Shown here: positions 24,844-33,215 of the stretch, piece after piece
Layout: each line of letters begins with the position of its first letter
How positions within the stretch are numbered: the stretch's first letter is position 1
Source: DASVRZ01 sp038230215
GTDB taxonomy: Bacteria > Verrucomicrobiota > Verrucomicrobiia > Chthoniobacterales > DASVRZ01
DNA length: 64,000 bases
Assembly (NCBI GenBank): GCA_038230215.1
Contig: JBBRNR010000005.1
Coordinates: 1-64,000 of the forward strand
Direction: 5' to 3'
Made by a program: the position numbers and the translations under genes
Notes under the pieces: model-generated
Seen by the model: the letters and a program-made list of their open reading frames with translations, nothing else
Databases searched by the model: none
Told to the model about the DNA's origin: nothing

Positions 24844-27711
24844 CTACTTCGCCGCGTTTACCAACTGGCGCAGGACGAAGGGGAGGATGCCACCGTGGCG
24901 GTAGTAATCGACTTCGATCGGGGTGTCGATGCGCAGTTTTACCGGCACTTCGACCTTGCGTCCATCGGCGTAAGTGATGCCCAGCGAGAGCATTTGCAGC
25001 GGGACGATCTGGTCGTTCAAGCCGATGACGTCGTAGATTTCGGAACCGGTGAGGCCGAGGGTTTGCGCGCTGGTGCCTTCGAGAAATTGGAGCGGGAGCA
25101 CGCCCATGCCGACGAGATTGGAACGGTGAATGCGCTCGTAACTTTGCGTGACGACGACTTTCACACCGAGCAATGCGGTGCCTTTCGCGGCCCAGTCGCG
25201 GCTGGAGCCGGTGCCGTATTCCTGACCGGCGATGACGATGAGCGGAGTTCCATCCGACTGGTAGCGCATGCAAGCGTCGTAGATGGAAAGCTGTTCGCCG
25301 TCGGGGAAATGTTTGGTCACGCCACCCTCGATGCCGGGGACCATGAGGTTCTTAATGCGGACGTTGGCGAAGGTGCCGCGCGTCATCACGCGATCATTGC
25401 CGCGGCGACTTCCATAGGAGTTGAAGTCGAGTGGATCGACGCCGCTCTCGACGAGGAATTTGCCCGCCGGACTGGCCGCCTTGAATGCGCCCGCCGGGGA
25501 AATGTGGTCGGTGGTGACGGAATCGCCAAAGATGCCGAGGGGTCGTGCGCCTTGGATTTCCTGAATCGTCCCTGGCTCCAATGAGAAGTCAGTAAAGAAC
25601 GGCGGCTCCTGAATGTAAGTGCTCTCGGCGTCCCATTGATAGATCTCGCCGACGGACGACGGAATCTCGTTCCACTTGGGGTTTTGCTCGGAGAAACCGG
25701 TGTAAAGGCGCTGGAAAACCTCCGGCTTCAGCGCGCCCTGCATGGTTTCGCGGATCTCCTGCAACGACGGCCAGATTTCTTTTAAATAGACCGGAGTTCC
25801 ATGCGTATCGGTGCCGAGCGGCTCGGTGGTGAGGTCAATATCGACGCGACCAGCGATGGCAAACGCGACCACGAGCGGCGGCGACATGAGGAAGTTTGCC
25901 TTGATGTTTTGATGAACGCGGGCCTCGAAATTGCGGTTGCCGGAAAGGACGCTGGCGGCGACGAGATCGTTCTTGGTGATGGCGTCCTCGATAGCCGGAT
26001 TGAGCGGGCCGGAGTTGCCGATGCAAGTCGTGCAGCCGTAGCCGACGACTTGGAAACCGAGCTGGTCAAGGTAGGGCTGGAGGCCGGATTTTTGCAGATA
26101 ATCGGTGACGACCCGGGAGCCGGGAGCGAGGGAGCTTTTCACCGAAGGATCGACCGTAAGTCCGCGCTCGACGGCTTTTTTCGCGAGCAAACCAGCGCCG
26201 AGCATCACGCTGGGGTTGCTGGTATTGGTGCAACTCGTGATGGCCGCGATGAGCACGCTGCCGTGGCCAATGGCCGTGTCTTTTTGGGGAATGGAAACGT
26301 CGATGAGGTCTTCGGCCGGAGTCTGGGTCGGGCGGTTGGAGGTCATTTCCAAGACGTGGCGCGGCGTGCCTTCCGGGAGATGTTCCTCGGGTCTTTTCGC
26401 ATCAGTCGATAGCAAGTCGGGGGTGTTTTTCACCGGAGTTCCATTCATATGGACGGCGATGCGGGCCGAGGTGTCGGCGTCGGGTTTGCCATAGCCGCCG
26501 TCCAGGGAAGACCGGTGGAGGAGTTTGGTAAAAGTGTTACCGAGATCGGGAAGATTGATGTGATCCTGCGGACGCTTCGGCCCCGCAACTCCGGGAACGA
26601 CAGTCGCAAGGTCGAGTTCGACATCGACGCTGTAATCGATGTCGCCTTTTTTCGGCATGCCGAAGAGACCTTGGGCTTTGAAATAATTCTCAAACGCCGA
26701 GACCTGCGCCTCGGTGCGGCCCGTGGCTTTGAGATATTCCACCGACTCCGCGTCCACTGGAAAGAAACCCATCGTCGCGCCGTATTCGGGAGCCATGTTC
26801 GCGATGGTCGCACGGTCGGTCAGCGGCAGCGTCTCCGCGCCTTCGCCGTAGAACTCCACAAACTTGCCGACGACTTTTTTCGCCCGCAACATTTGCGTAA
26901 CGTGGAGCGCAAGATCGGTGGCGGTGACGCCTTCGCTGAGACGTCCGGTGAGATGCACGCCGACGACTTCCGGGGTGAGGAAATAAACGGGCTGGCCGAG
27001 CATTCCGGCCTCCGCTTCGATGCCACCGACGCCCCAGCCGACGATGCCGAGACCGTTGATCATCGTCGTGTGCGAGTCGGTGCCGACCAGTGTGTCGGGG
27101 TAGTAAACCGTCTGCCCGTCGGTGGTTTTGGAGAGGACGCCTTTCGCGAGATATTCCAGGTTTACCTGATGCACAATGCCGATGCCCGGAGGTACGACGC
27201 CGAAAGTGCTGAACGCCTGCTGGCCCCATTTCAAGAGCTGGTAACGCTCCCGATTGCGTTGGAACTCGATGGCCATATTCAAGTCCAATGCCTGCTGCGA
27301 ACCGGCGTAATCCACCTGCACCGAGTGGTCCACCACCAGATCGACGGGCACGAGCGGCTCGATGATTTTCGGGTTTCCGCCCAGCCGGGCCACAGCGGAA
27401 CGCATCGCCGCGAGATCGACGAGCAGCGGGACGCCGGTGAAATCCTGCAAAACAATACGCGCGACGACGAAGGGAATTTCCTCCTCGACCGGCGCTTTCG
27501 CATTCCAGTTCGAGAGCGTGACGACGTCTTTCCACGCGACCTTTTTCCCATCGCAGTTACGCAAAACCGATTCGAGCACGATGCGAATGCTCACCGGCAG
27601 CCGCGAGATGGGGCCCACGCCCATTTCCTCCAGAGCGGGCAGCGAAAAATAAGACGCCGGAGAACCGGAGCCAGTGTCGAAGTGTCGGAGCGTGTCGAGT
27701 TGCGTGGGCAT
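24844..27711 (-). CDS. acnA: Aconitate hydratase A
   Basis: TCA-cycle enzyme interconverting citrate and isocitrate, cytoplasmic, [4Fe-4S]-dependent. The 955 residues are slightly longer than the typical about 890. The first cluster cysteine is in 'AITSCTNTSNPSV'; the other two are in 'GCTTCIGNSGPLN'. The C-terminal swivel domain has 'YGSRRGNDRVMTRGTFANVRI' and 'QEYGTGSSRDWAAKG'. The start is set at the ATG giving 'MPTQLDTLRHFDTGSG'; an upstream in-frame ATG adds 26 non-conserved residues. IRP1/AcnA-type enzymes can also bind mRNA when the cluster is lost (family knowledge). Confidence 0.96.
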   Translation of the reverse strand: MPTQLDTLRHFDTGSGSPASYFSLPALEEMGVGPISRLPVSIRIVLESVLRNCDGKKVAWKDVVTLSNWNAKAPVEEEIPFVVARIVLQDFTGVPLLVDLAAMRSAVARLGGNPKIIEPLVPVDLVVDHSVQVDYAGSQQALDLNMAIEFQRNRERYQLLKWGQQAFSTFGVVPPGIGIVHQVNLEYLAKGVLSKTTDGQTVYYPDTLVGTDSHTTMINGLGIVGWGVGGIEAEAGMLGQPVYFLTPEVVGVHLTGRLSEGVTATDLALHVTQMLRAKKVVGKFVEFYGEGAETLPLTDRATIANMAPEYGATMGFFPVDAESVEYLKATGRTEAQVSAFENYFKAQGLFGMPKKGDIDYSVDVELDLATVVPGVAGPKRPQDHINLPDLGNTFTKLLHRSSLDGGYGKPDADTSARIAVHMNGTPVKNTPDLLSTDAKRPEEHLPEGTPRHVLEMTSNRPTQTPAEDLIDVSIPQKDTAIGHGSVLIAAITSCTNTSNPSVMLGAGLLAKKAVERGLTVDPSVKSSLAPGSRVVTDYLQKSGLQPYLDQLGFQVVGYGCTTCIGNSGPLNPAIEDAITKNDLVAASVLSGNRNFEARVHQNIKANFLMSPPLVVAFAIAGRVDIDLTTEPLGTDTHGTPVYLKEIWPSLQEIRETMQGALKPEVFQRLYTGFSEQNPKWNEIPSSVGEIYQWDAESTYIQEPPFFTDFSLEPGTIQEIQGARPLGIFGDSVTTDHISPAGAFKAASPAGKFLVESGVDPLDFNSYGSRRGNDRVMTRGTFANVRIKNLMVPGIEGGVTKHFPDGEQLSIYDACMRYQSDGTPLIVIAGQEYGTGSSRDWAAKGTALLGVKVVVTQSYERIHRSNLVGMGVLPLQFLEGTSAQTLGLTGSEIYDVIGLNDQIVPLQMLSLGITYADGRKVEVPVKLRIDTPIEVDYYRHGGILPFVLRQLVNAAK

Positions 27712-27780
27712 GGCCTTTACATGGCGAAAACCGTCCACGACGTCAAGACGGGTTCCTGCAACACGAGACGCAAAGGGAAA

Positions 27781-27866
27781 TTTAACCACAAAGAACGCAG
27801 AGAACGCAAAACGGGGAAATGTTCAGCCCCTTCTTCTTTGTGCTCCTTGCGTTCTTTGCGGTTAAA
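27781..27866. repeat. Palindromic intergenic element (19-bp arms)
   Basis: Left arm at 27781-27799 (tttaaccacaaagaacgca) and right arm at 27848-27866 are complementary with one mismatch; a second, looser complementarity (agaacgcaaa / tttgtgctcc) lies inside. The right arm supplies the TAA stop of panC. Such cacaaag/aacgca palindromes recur between genes in many genomes. Same general class as the elements at 8546 and 36663, though the text differs. Confidence 0.8.
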
Positions 27867-28710
27867 TCTTTCCGCCGATCCGGCAATTATCGATCAGCCG
27901 CGTCTGGCCGAAAAACACCGCCACCGCGATCACACTGCGACTCGTTACTTTCGCCTGCGGCTCCAGTGTGTCGGCGTCCACCAGGCTGACGTAATCGACG
28001 CGGCCCCCGGCTTTTTCGATACTGCGAATGACGCGTCCGGCGAGTTTTTTCGCGCTGATTTCTCCCTGACTCGCCTCAGTTTTCGCCGCCAGCAGACTCC
28101 AACGAATGACCGGCGCAGCGGCGCGCTCCAGTGGAGTTAGATAGCGATTGCGCGAACTGAGGGCGAGCCCGTCTGCCTCGCGAACCGTGGGCAGTTCGAC
28201 GATTTTCACAGGGAAATCGAGGTCGCGCACCATGCGTCGAATGATCGCGAGTTGCTGGTAATCCTTTTCGCCAAAGACGGCGATCTGCGGTTGGAGAATG
28301 TGAAATAACTTCCCCACCACCGTGCAAACGCCGCGGAAATGCCCCGGCCGCGACGCTCCGCAAAGCCCCGTGCTGAGACGCGATTCGTCGATGAACACAC
28401 TCTGATCCGCCGCATACATCGCCGCCGGATCCGGGGCAAAGACGAGATCCACTCCCGCCTCGCGGCAAATGGCGAGGTCGTCCTGACGCGGACGCGGATA
28501 TTTCCCCAAGTCCTCCTTCGGCCCAAACTGGATGGGGTTCACAAAGATGCTGACGACGACCGCCCCCTCCTTCCCCGCCAGTGCCCGCGCCTTTTTCAAC
28601 AGGGCGATGTGACCCGCATGGAGCGCCCCCATCGTCGGCACGAGCACGCGCGGCGACGGGAGTTTCAGCGCACTCTGAAAAGCAGAAGCGGGAGACGAAA
28701 GAACGCGCAT
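27862..28710 (-). CDS. panC: Pantothenate synthetase
   Basis: Condenses pantoate and beta-alanine with ATP to give pantothenate, in coenzyme A synthesis. Of 282 residues, 'VLVPTMGALHAGHIALLKKAR' holds the HIGH-like ATP motif, followed by 'VVVSIFVNPIQFGPKEDLGKYPR', 'FGEKDYQQLAIIRRMVRDL' and 'LALSSRNRYLTPLERAAAP'. All are family signatures. panB and panD are not adjacent. The stop codon lies in one arm of a palindromic repeat, so that element may have shifted the original C-terminus. Confidence 0.96.
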   Translation of the reverse strand: MRVLSSPASAFQSALKLPSPRVLVPTMGALHAGHIALLKKARALAGKEGAVVVSIFVNPIQFGPKEDLGKYPRPRQDDLAICREAGVDLVFAPDPAAMYAADQSVFIDESRLSTGLCGASRPGHFRGVCTVVGKLFHILQPQIAVFGEKDYQQLAIIRRMVRDLDFPVKIVELPTVREADGLALSSRNRYLTPLERAAAPVIRWSLLAAKTEASQGEISAKKLAGRVIRSIEKAGGRVDYVSLVDADTLEPQAKVTSRSVIAVAVFFGQTRLIDNCRIGGKI

Positions 28711-28764
28711 GAGTAGATCATTGCCAGACCCGAAAACAGATGGCCCGTCAAATTTTTAGAGACC

Positions 28765-28850
28765 TGTAGAAGCCGCAGCGGACGAGTCGTTTAATATCAC
28801 CTCCAGACTCCACTTTCTGCGGACAACGTGTTGATAAACAACAGTTAGGC
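28765..28850 (-). repeat. Possible truncated attC-like site
   Basis: At the stop of the next gene the minus strand reads GCCTAAC (28844-28850), a match to the attC R-box pattern RYYYAAC. An inner complementary pair ccgcag/ctgcgg lies near 28776 and 28818. I see no second R-box (GTTRRRY) before panC, so the site is partial or degraded. It matters only because two better sites follow. Confidence 0.35.
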
Positions 28851-29219
28851 GGCAATTGGATCACCATGCAGTTTAATCTCCGTAAACACAGACCGCAGTC
28901 TGCGTGCAATGCTCCGCTGCTGATTCCTCGTGACAGCCCCACGGGCAATCGCGACTTGGTAATTGAACCGAAGACCTGCGGCAGCTCTCCACGCCAGATT
29001 CCAATGGTCGGGTGAACCAATCTGCGCCGCCTGCTCTGAGCTGACCGAACCGGCATACTCAGTGACTGAAATCTCAAAAGGCCCTTGTGCGGACCGAGCG
29101 GTCTCAAGATATTCCGAGCGATGGATCGTGTGAAACATCGACAATGCAAAGGCGGTCGCGAGCTTTTCACAGATCGCGGGCAGCCTTTCCTCTGACATTG
29201 CTGGGTAAAGGAAATTCAT
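28845..29219 (-). CDS. Hypothetical protein, likely cassette-borne
   Basis: 124-residue soluble protein I do not recognise; mixed helix with several His/Arg ('FALSMFHTIHRSEYLETARS', 'SPDHWNLAWRAAAGLRFNY'). The stop codon TAA lies inside a GCCTAAC R-box, and an attC-like site ends 15 bp upstream of the ATG. This is how integron gene cassettes are laid out. Less GC-rich than the housekeeping genes around it. Confidence 0.65.
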   Translation of the reverse strand: MNFLYPAMSEERLPAICEKLATAFALSMFHTIHRSEYLETARSAQGPFEISVTEYAGSVSSEQAAQIGSPDHWNLAWRAAAGLRFNYQVAIARGAVTRNQQRSIARRLRSVFTEIKLHGDPIAA

Positions 29220-29233
29220 GTGGGTGAGATGAC

Positions 29234-29336
29234 GCCTAACGAGACAAAGATCAGCGACACGTAGGGAACGCCACTGGTCGTGCGACAGCAGGAACTGTGA
29301 CGAGCCCGGAGCGTTCGCTGCACCGCATGGTTAGGT
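29234..29336 (-). repeat. attC-like recombination site (103 bp)
   Basis: On the minus strand it begins ACCTAAC and ends GTTAGGC, matching the R-box pair RYYYAAC/GTTRRRY. Inner complementary boxes cagcga (29252-29257) and tcgctg (29315-29320), plus gaacgc (29266-29271) and gcgttc (29311-29316), allow the folded hairpin. The stop codon of the gene at 29331 overlaps the first R-box, as in integron cassettes. Length is within the known attC range. Confidence 0.7.
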
Positions 29337-29708
29337 GTTTAGGGTGTAGTAATCATAAGCACTAGCCGGTGGGTCCTCGTGAGCGAATCGCGCGATAAGA
29401 TGTGAAGCAGCCACTAATGCTGAATCTCGATAGAATTCTTCTGCGTGGGCGATCTCCACGTCCTTCAGCGCAAGTGCGCTTGGCGACCAATGATGCCGTG
29501 CCTCACCCAAAGGTAAATCATCCGTCTCACTGTCGATACCCACAAAGGTGATAAAATCGGGGTCCCACTGGTCCACCGCGACTCCAAAGCGAAGCCGGGC
29601 AAGCAGACGGGAAGCCTCAATAACACCAATATGATTACTGACGATATCCTGCGCGATGCGTGCAACTTTTTGCCGATTGCTGGCAACGATCAGTTCAGGT
29701 AGTGACAT
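29331..29708 (-). CDS. Hypothetical protein, likely cassette-borne
   Basis: 125-residue cytoplasmic protein. The pattern 'NHIGVIEASRLLARLRFGV' then 'FVGIDSETDDLPLGEARHHWSP' and 'EIAHAEEFYRDSALVAASHLIARF' looks like a widespread small family of unknown function (DUF2489-like by memory, not verified). Its start is 8 bp from one attC-like site and its stop TAA is inside the next, so the gene plus site make one complete cassette. No promoter of its own is evident. Confidence 0.75.
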   Translation of the reverse strand: MSLPELIVASNRQKVARIAQDIVSNHIGVIEASRLLARLRFGVAVDQWDPDFITFVGIDSETDDLPLGEARHHWSPSALALKDVEIAHAEEFYRDSALVAASHLIARFAHEDPPASAYDYYTLNT

Positions 29709-29716
29709 GGGAAAGC

Positions 29717-29798
29717 ACCTAACATGTTGTAGGCGAAAACATTATGTCTGACAGAAGCACCGAGAATGGGAGAGGTTCGCCTATTCCATCTGTTAGGT
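29717..29798 (-). repeat. attC-like recombination site (82 bp)
   Basis: The minus strand runs from ACCTAAC (29792-29798 on plus as gttaggt) to GTTAGGT (29717-29723). Inner L-boxes taggcgaa (29730-29737) and ttcgccta (29776-29783) are perfect complements, with 6- and 8-nt spacers to the R-boxes, close to canonical attC geometry. It sits directly upstream of the cassette gene at 29331-29708. No gene remains on its other side: 29799-29911 holds nothing I recognise. Confidence 0.75.
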
Positions 29799-29911
29799 AA
29801 TGCGGAGCTTTTAGGGAACGCAGCCATGGGGATGAGGCTGCCGGAGACTGACGAAGCGGGCAAGTTTTTCGTGAGCCAGGCGGCACTTTACGATCTCCAA
29901 TGATTCGGGTG

Positions 29912-30071
29912 GGGCATTCGTAAAGTTCGGAATGGCAGGTCCGGTGTCAGTTTGGGCATTCGGAGAACTCGGAATGGCAAGTCCAGTGTCAGTTCGGGCC
30001 TTCGGAGAACTCGGATTGGCAAGTCCGGTGTCGGTTCGGGCATTCGGAGAACTCGGATTGGCACATCTGGA
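29912..30071. repeat. 42-bp tandem array (3.8 units)
   Basis: Units of exactly 42 bp start at 29912, 29954, 29996 and 30038, each beginning gggcattcggagaactcgga or a close variant. The first unit is the most diverged and the last is truncated. The array ends 60 bp before the start of the helical protein at 30132, and one frame runs open from the array into that gene. Confidence 0.93.
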
Positions 30072-30131
30072 AATGAAGAACAATTATCCTTGCTCCGCAG
30101 AGTTACGCCGTGCCACCGTTCAGCCAAACTT

Positions 30132-30869
30132 ATGCGAAACTTCGATCTTTTCTTCCAACTCCACTTCGACTCCAAGGAAATCAGCGATGACGAGTTGAAC
30201 AGCTATACGACGGAGAATATCAAGCTGCTGGCCACGACGCCGCGGTTTGCCAGCACGACGGCGGCGTTGCTGACGGCGCACACGAGTTATTTCGGGGCGA
30301 TCACGGATGAGGCGACGAATGCGGCCATTCAGAAGGGCCAGACGCAGGCGATGAAGGATGCGCGGGACGCGTTTGAGGCGACTCTCAGTCGGCATGAGGG
30401 CACGATTCGGGGGAAATTTGGCGTGGGCAGTGCCGAGTATCTGCGGTTTTTTCCCGCTGGGCTCTCGGAATATCGCGAGTCTTCGCTGTCCACGATCGAC
30501 CAGAAGCTGACCCGGCTTCTAACGGCATTCACCGACATCGGGACGAAACTCGACCCGGCGGTGGTGGCCGAGTTTACCGAGGCGGGCACTCCGACCACGC
30601 CAGCGAAGGGCGTGATCCTTGTTTTCCAAAACGTCCGCGCCAGCCAGCTCGCGGCGAAAGCGGCGACGACGGCGAGCAAAAGTCCCTCGGCGACGAATCG
30701 CGCCGCGCTGGAGGTAGCCTGTCAGAAGGCGTTGCTGACGGTGGCGCTGGACGCATTGGATCGCACCCCGGCGGAGCGCACCGAGTTGCGCCGTCTTTTC
30801 CCCCAGCACCTGCTGGAGAACCGGGCCCATGCGACCACTGCGACCACGACACCAGTGACGCCAGCCTAG
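30132..30869 (+). CDS. Hypothetical all-helical protein
   Basis: Unrecognised 245-residue soluble protein. The ATG at 30132 ('MRNFDLFFQLHFDSKEISDD') is chosen because upstream in-frame codons are repeat-array sequence. It is predicted helical throughout ('AIQKGQTQAMKDARDAFEATLSRHEGTIRGKFG', given here only for the pattern around 95-125 split by Lys/Arg). A short Ala/Thr-rich tail ends the protein. Like the genes at 14063 and 49849 it has a 21/42-bp array just upstream. No signal peptide. Function unknown. Confidence 0.7.
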   Translation: MRNFDLFFQLHFDSKEISDDELNSYTTENIKLLATTPRFASTTAALLTAHTSYFGAITDEATNAAIQKGQTQAMKDARDAFEATLSRHEGTIRGKFGVGSAEYLRFFPAGLSEYRESSLSTIDQKLTRLLTAFTDIGTKLDPAVVAEFTEAGTPTTPAKGVILVFQNVRASQLAAKAATTASKSPSATNRAALEVACQKALLTVALDALDRTPAERTELRRLFPQHLLENRAHATTATTTPVTPA

Positions 30870-30958
30870 AGTCGATTGGAACTCCGCTGAAAAAGTACGC
30901 GGTTCGCCTTTGCCAAATTTCCTGTTCCCTGACGTGAAATCGGAGTAGAAGACAGCGC

Positions 30959-31207
30959 ATGGGAGAATTCGACGCCTTGGCTGCGGAAATCTATAAGGAC
31001 AAGGTCCGCCGCGCCCGCCTGGCTACGCCGGAGGAGAAGTTCTGCGCGGGCCAGGAGCTTTTCGAGATGGCGGCTCAATTCACTCTTGCGGGCATTTCGC
31101 AGCAATATCCCGGCACCGATGAGGCGACCCGGTTGCAACATTTGCGGAAACGTCTGGCACTGGCCGATGTCTTGGAGCGCCGCTCCGCCCTGGGGGAAGC
31201 GCAGTGA
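30959..31207 (+). CDS. Small helical protein paired with a nucleotidyltransferase-like gene
   Basis: 82 residues, helical and charged ('YKDKVRRARLATPEEKF', 'ATRLQHLRKRLALADVLERR'), cytoplasmic. Its TGA overlaps the GTG start of the next gene by 4 nt (GTGA), so the two are translationally coupled. Not recognised by itself. The pairing resembles two-gene modules in which a small protein accompanies an MNT/AbiEii-like enzyme; a toxin-antitoxin role is possible but unproven. Confidence 0.7.
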   Translation: MGEFDALAAEIYKDKVRRARLATPEEKFCAGQELFEMAAQFTLAGISQQYPGTDEATRLQHLRKRLALADVLERRSALGEAQ

Positions 31208-31752
31208 AGATCGAGCAAGTGGCCCTGGAGGTCATCGACCGTCTGAATCGTGCTGGCATCGCGTATGCACTGGTCGGCGCGTTTTCCAGCAGCTATTGGG
31301 GCATCCCGAGAGCGACGAAAGATGCGGACTTTGTCGTGCAGCTTTCCGGCCCGGAGATCAGCCGATTGTGGGACATTTTTCAACCGGATTTCGTCGTCAG
31401 TGATCAGATGACTTTTGAAACGATCACCGGCTCTCGCAAACTCGAGATTCGGCATCCCGAAGCTGCCTTCATCGTTGAGCTGTTTATGCTTTCGACCGAT
31501 CCGCACCATCAAGAGCGCTTTGGCCGAAGAAAGCTCGTCCAGGTTTTTGGCCGCGATGTCTGGATGCCAACGCCGGAAGACGTGATCATTCAAAAAATTC
31601 GCTGGGCTCGAACGAAGGATCTGGACGATGCGATGAATGTCCTCGCCGTGCAGGGCGACGCGCTGGATTTCGCCTACATCCGAAAGTGGTGCGAGTCGCA
31701 TGTCACTCTGGAGCGGCTCGAGAGATTGATCGCTTCCATACCGGAGATTTAG
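31204..31752 (+). CDS. Nucleotidyltransferase-fold protein (AbiEii/DUF6036-like)
   Basis: 182 residues, GTG start. The motif 'LVGAFSSSYWGIPRATKDADFVV' is the G[GA].S....G..R.T.D.D signature of minimal nucleotidyltransferases, with the metal-binding Asp pair in 'KDADF'. 'PTPEDVIIQKIRWARTKDLDDAMNVLAVQG' is the typical C-terminal helix block of this group. It probably transfers a nucleotide to a protein or tRNA (family inference). It is coupled by overlap to the small gene upstream, and the FAD-oxidase gene follows after 2 bp. Confidence 0.8.
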   Translation: MKIEQVALEVIDRLNRAGIAYALVGAFSSSYWGIPRATKDADFVVQLSGPEISRLWDIFQPDFVVSDQMTFETITGSRKLEIRHPEAAFIVELFMLSTDPHHQERFGRRKLVQVFGRDVWMPTPEDVIIQKIRWARTKDLDDAMNVLAVQGDALDFAYIRKWCESHVTLERLERLIASIPEI

Positions 31753-31754
31753 CC

Positions 31755-33131
31755 GTGGGTCTCGATCTTTATTCTAAACTGGCGGCGAGGCTCGGGGCGG
31801 AAAAAGTCTCCACCGATCCGCAGGTCCTCGCCGAGCACGCGGGCGATAAATGGTTTGCGTCGAGCGTGCCCGAGGTGGTGGTCTTTGCTGCGGAAACGGC
31901 GGACGTGGCGGCGGTGTTGCAGTTTGCCTCGGAGAATGCCATCCCGGTGACGCCGCGCGGAGCGGGCTACGGCTATGTGGGCGGTTGTGTGCCGGTTAAA
32001 AAAGGCATCGTTCTCTCCCTGATGCGCATGAACCGAATCCAGGAAATCCATTTCAACGACGGCGTGGCGGTGGTCGAGCCGGGGGTGATCACGGGCGAGT
32101 TGCAGTCGGCTGTGCGGGCGCAGGGGCTGTATTATCCGCCCGATCCGGCGAGTCTGAAGGAATGCAGCATCGGCGGAAATATCGCCACGAATGCCGGCGG
32201 TCCGCGTTGCCTGAAATATGGTGTCACTCGTTCCTATCTGCTGGGTTTGGAAGTCGTCCTGCCGACGGGGAAAATCGTCCGTTGCGGTGGCCGAACTCAT
32301 AAAAACAAGACCGGTTTCGACCTAATCGGGCTCTTTACCGGCTCCGAGGGAATGCTCGGCGTGGTGACCGAAGCAACGTTGCGTTTGCTCCCGCTGCCAC
32401 CTGCGCGGGCGTCGCTCTCGGCTAGTTTTGCGACCGCTCCAGCGGCTGCGGCGGCGGTGCAGGCGGTGTTTCATGGGGGATTTCTCCCGGCGGCATTGGA
32501 AGTGGCGGATGCCTTTACCCTCGACGCCGCCCGCAAACACCTCGGGCGCGGCCTCGTTCCAGATGGTCAGGCCCATCTCCTGATCGACCTCGACGGGCAG
32601 CACGATTCGGTCGCCAGCGAGGCGGAGTCGTTGCGGAAGATCCTGGAAACTTCCGGTGCGCTCTCCATTCAAACCGCCGTTGGCGAGGCGGACTGCGAGA
32701 AGCTCTGGGACTTGCGACGCGGCTTCTCGTTTTCCCTGCGGGCGACGGGTTTGATCAAACTCAACGAGGACGTCGTCGTGCCGCGCGGACGCCTCGTGGA
32801 CATGTTTGCCTTCGGCGCACATCTGCAGGAGAAATACGGCTTCCCGGTTGCCTGTTTCGGCCATGCCGGCGATGGGAACATTCATGTGAACATCATGTGT
32901 CCCGACTACGAGAAACCCGAGGTTCGCGCCGTTGCCGAGACCGCGCTGGACGAGCTGTTCACTCAAGTGCTTGCCTGGGGCGGCGTGATCACCGGTGAGC
33001 ACGGTGTTGGCCTCGCCAAGAAGCGCTGGTGGCCGCAGGCGGTGAGCGAAAACACGGACGAGTTGCATCACATTCTAAAAAACGCCCTCGATCCACGCGG
33101 CATCCTGAATCCGGGAAAGTTTCTCGGTTGA
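31755..33131 (+). CDS. FAD-linked oxidase, glycolate/D-lactate dehydrogenase type (GlcD-like)
   Basis: 458-residue FAD enzyme oxidising a 2-hydroxy acid such as glycolate or D-lactate. GTG start at 31755, just after the preceding gene. The FAD_binding_4 part has 'VTPRGAGYGYVGGCVPVKKG' and 'GGNIATNAGGPRCLKYG'. The FAD-oxidase C part has 'CFGHAGDGNIHVNI' and the closing 'VITGEHGVGLAKKRW'. No GlcE or GlcF partner is adjacent, so it may act alone like D-lactate dehydrogenases. The substrate is not determinable from these motifs. Confidence 0.92.
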   Translation: MGLDLYSKLAARLGAEKVSTDPQVLAEHAGDKWFASSVPEVVVFAAETADVAAVLQFASENAIPVTPRGAGYGYVGGCVPVKKGIVLSLMRMNRIQEIHFNDGVAVVEPGVITGELQSAVRAQGLYYPPDPASLKECSIGGNIATNAGGPRCLKYGVTRSYLLGLEVVLPTGKIVRCGGRTHKNKTGFDLIGLFTGSEGMLGVVTEATLRLLPLPPARASLSASFATAPAAAAAVQAVFHGGFLPAALEVADAFTLDAARKHLGRGLVPDGQAHLLIDLDGQHDSVASEAESLRKILETSGALSIQTAVGEADCEKLWDLRRGFSFSLRATGLIKLNEDVVVPRGRLVDMFAFGAHLQEKYGFPVACFGHAGDGNIHVNIMCPDYEKPEVRAVAETALDELFTQVLAWGGVITGEHGVGLAKKRWWPQAVSENTDELHHILKNALDPRGILNPGKFLG

Positions 33132-33215
33132 ATCGTTCCCTCTGGCACATTTTCTGCAACGGATGCTTGCGCAATGCTTCCAATTCCCGCAAACCATCCA
33201 GCAGCCATTGGATCC

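Noticed and set aside
24499..24904. Overlapping frames on both strands through the 24.6-kb array (heptads VSTELRR and VDTRRSS)
   Set aside because: A 21-bp unit without stops is open in several frames at once; there is no evidence that any is translated.
26449..28140. 563-residue frame opposite acnA
   Set aside because: Shadow of the high-GC acnA gene on the other strand; no recognisable domain.
29811..30083. 90-residue minus-strand frame as a third cassette gene
   Set aside because: It runs through the 42-bp array and lacks any gene-like features apart from openness.
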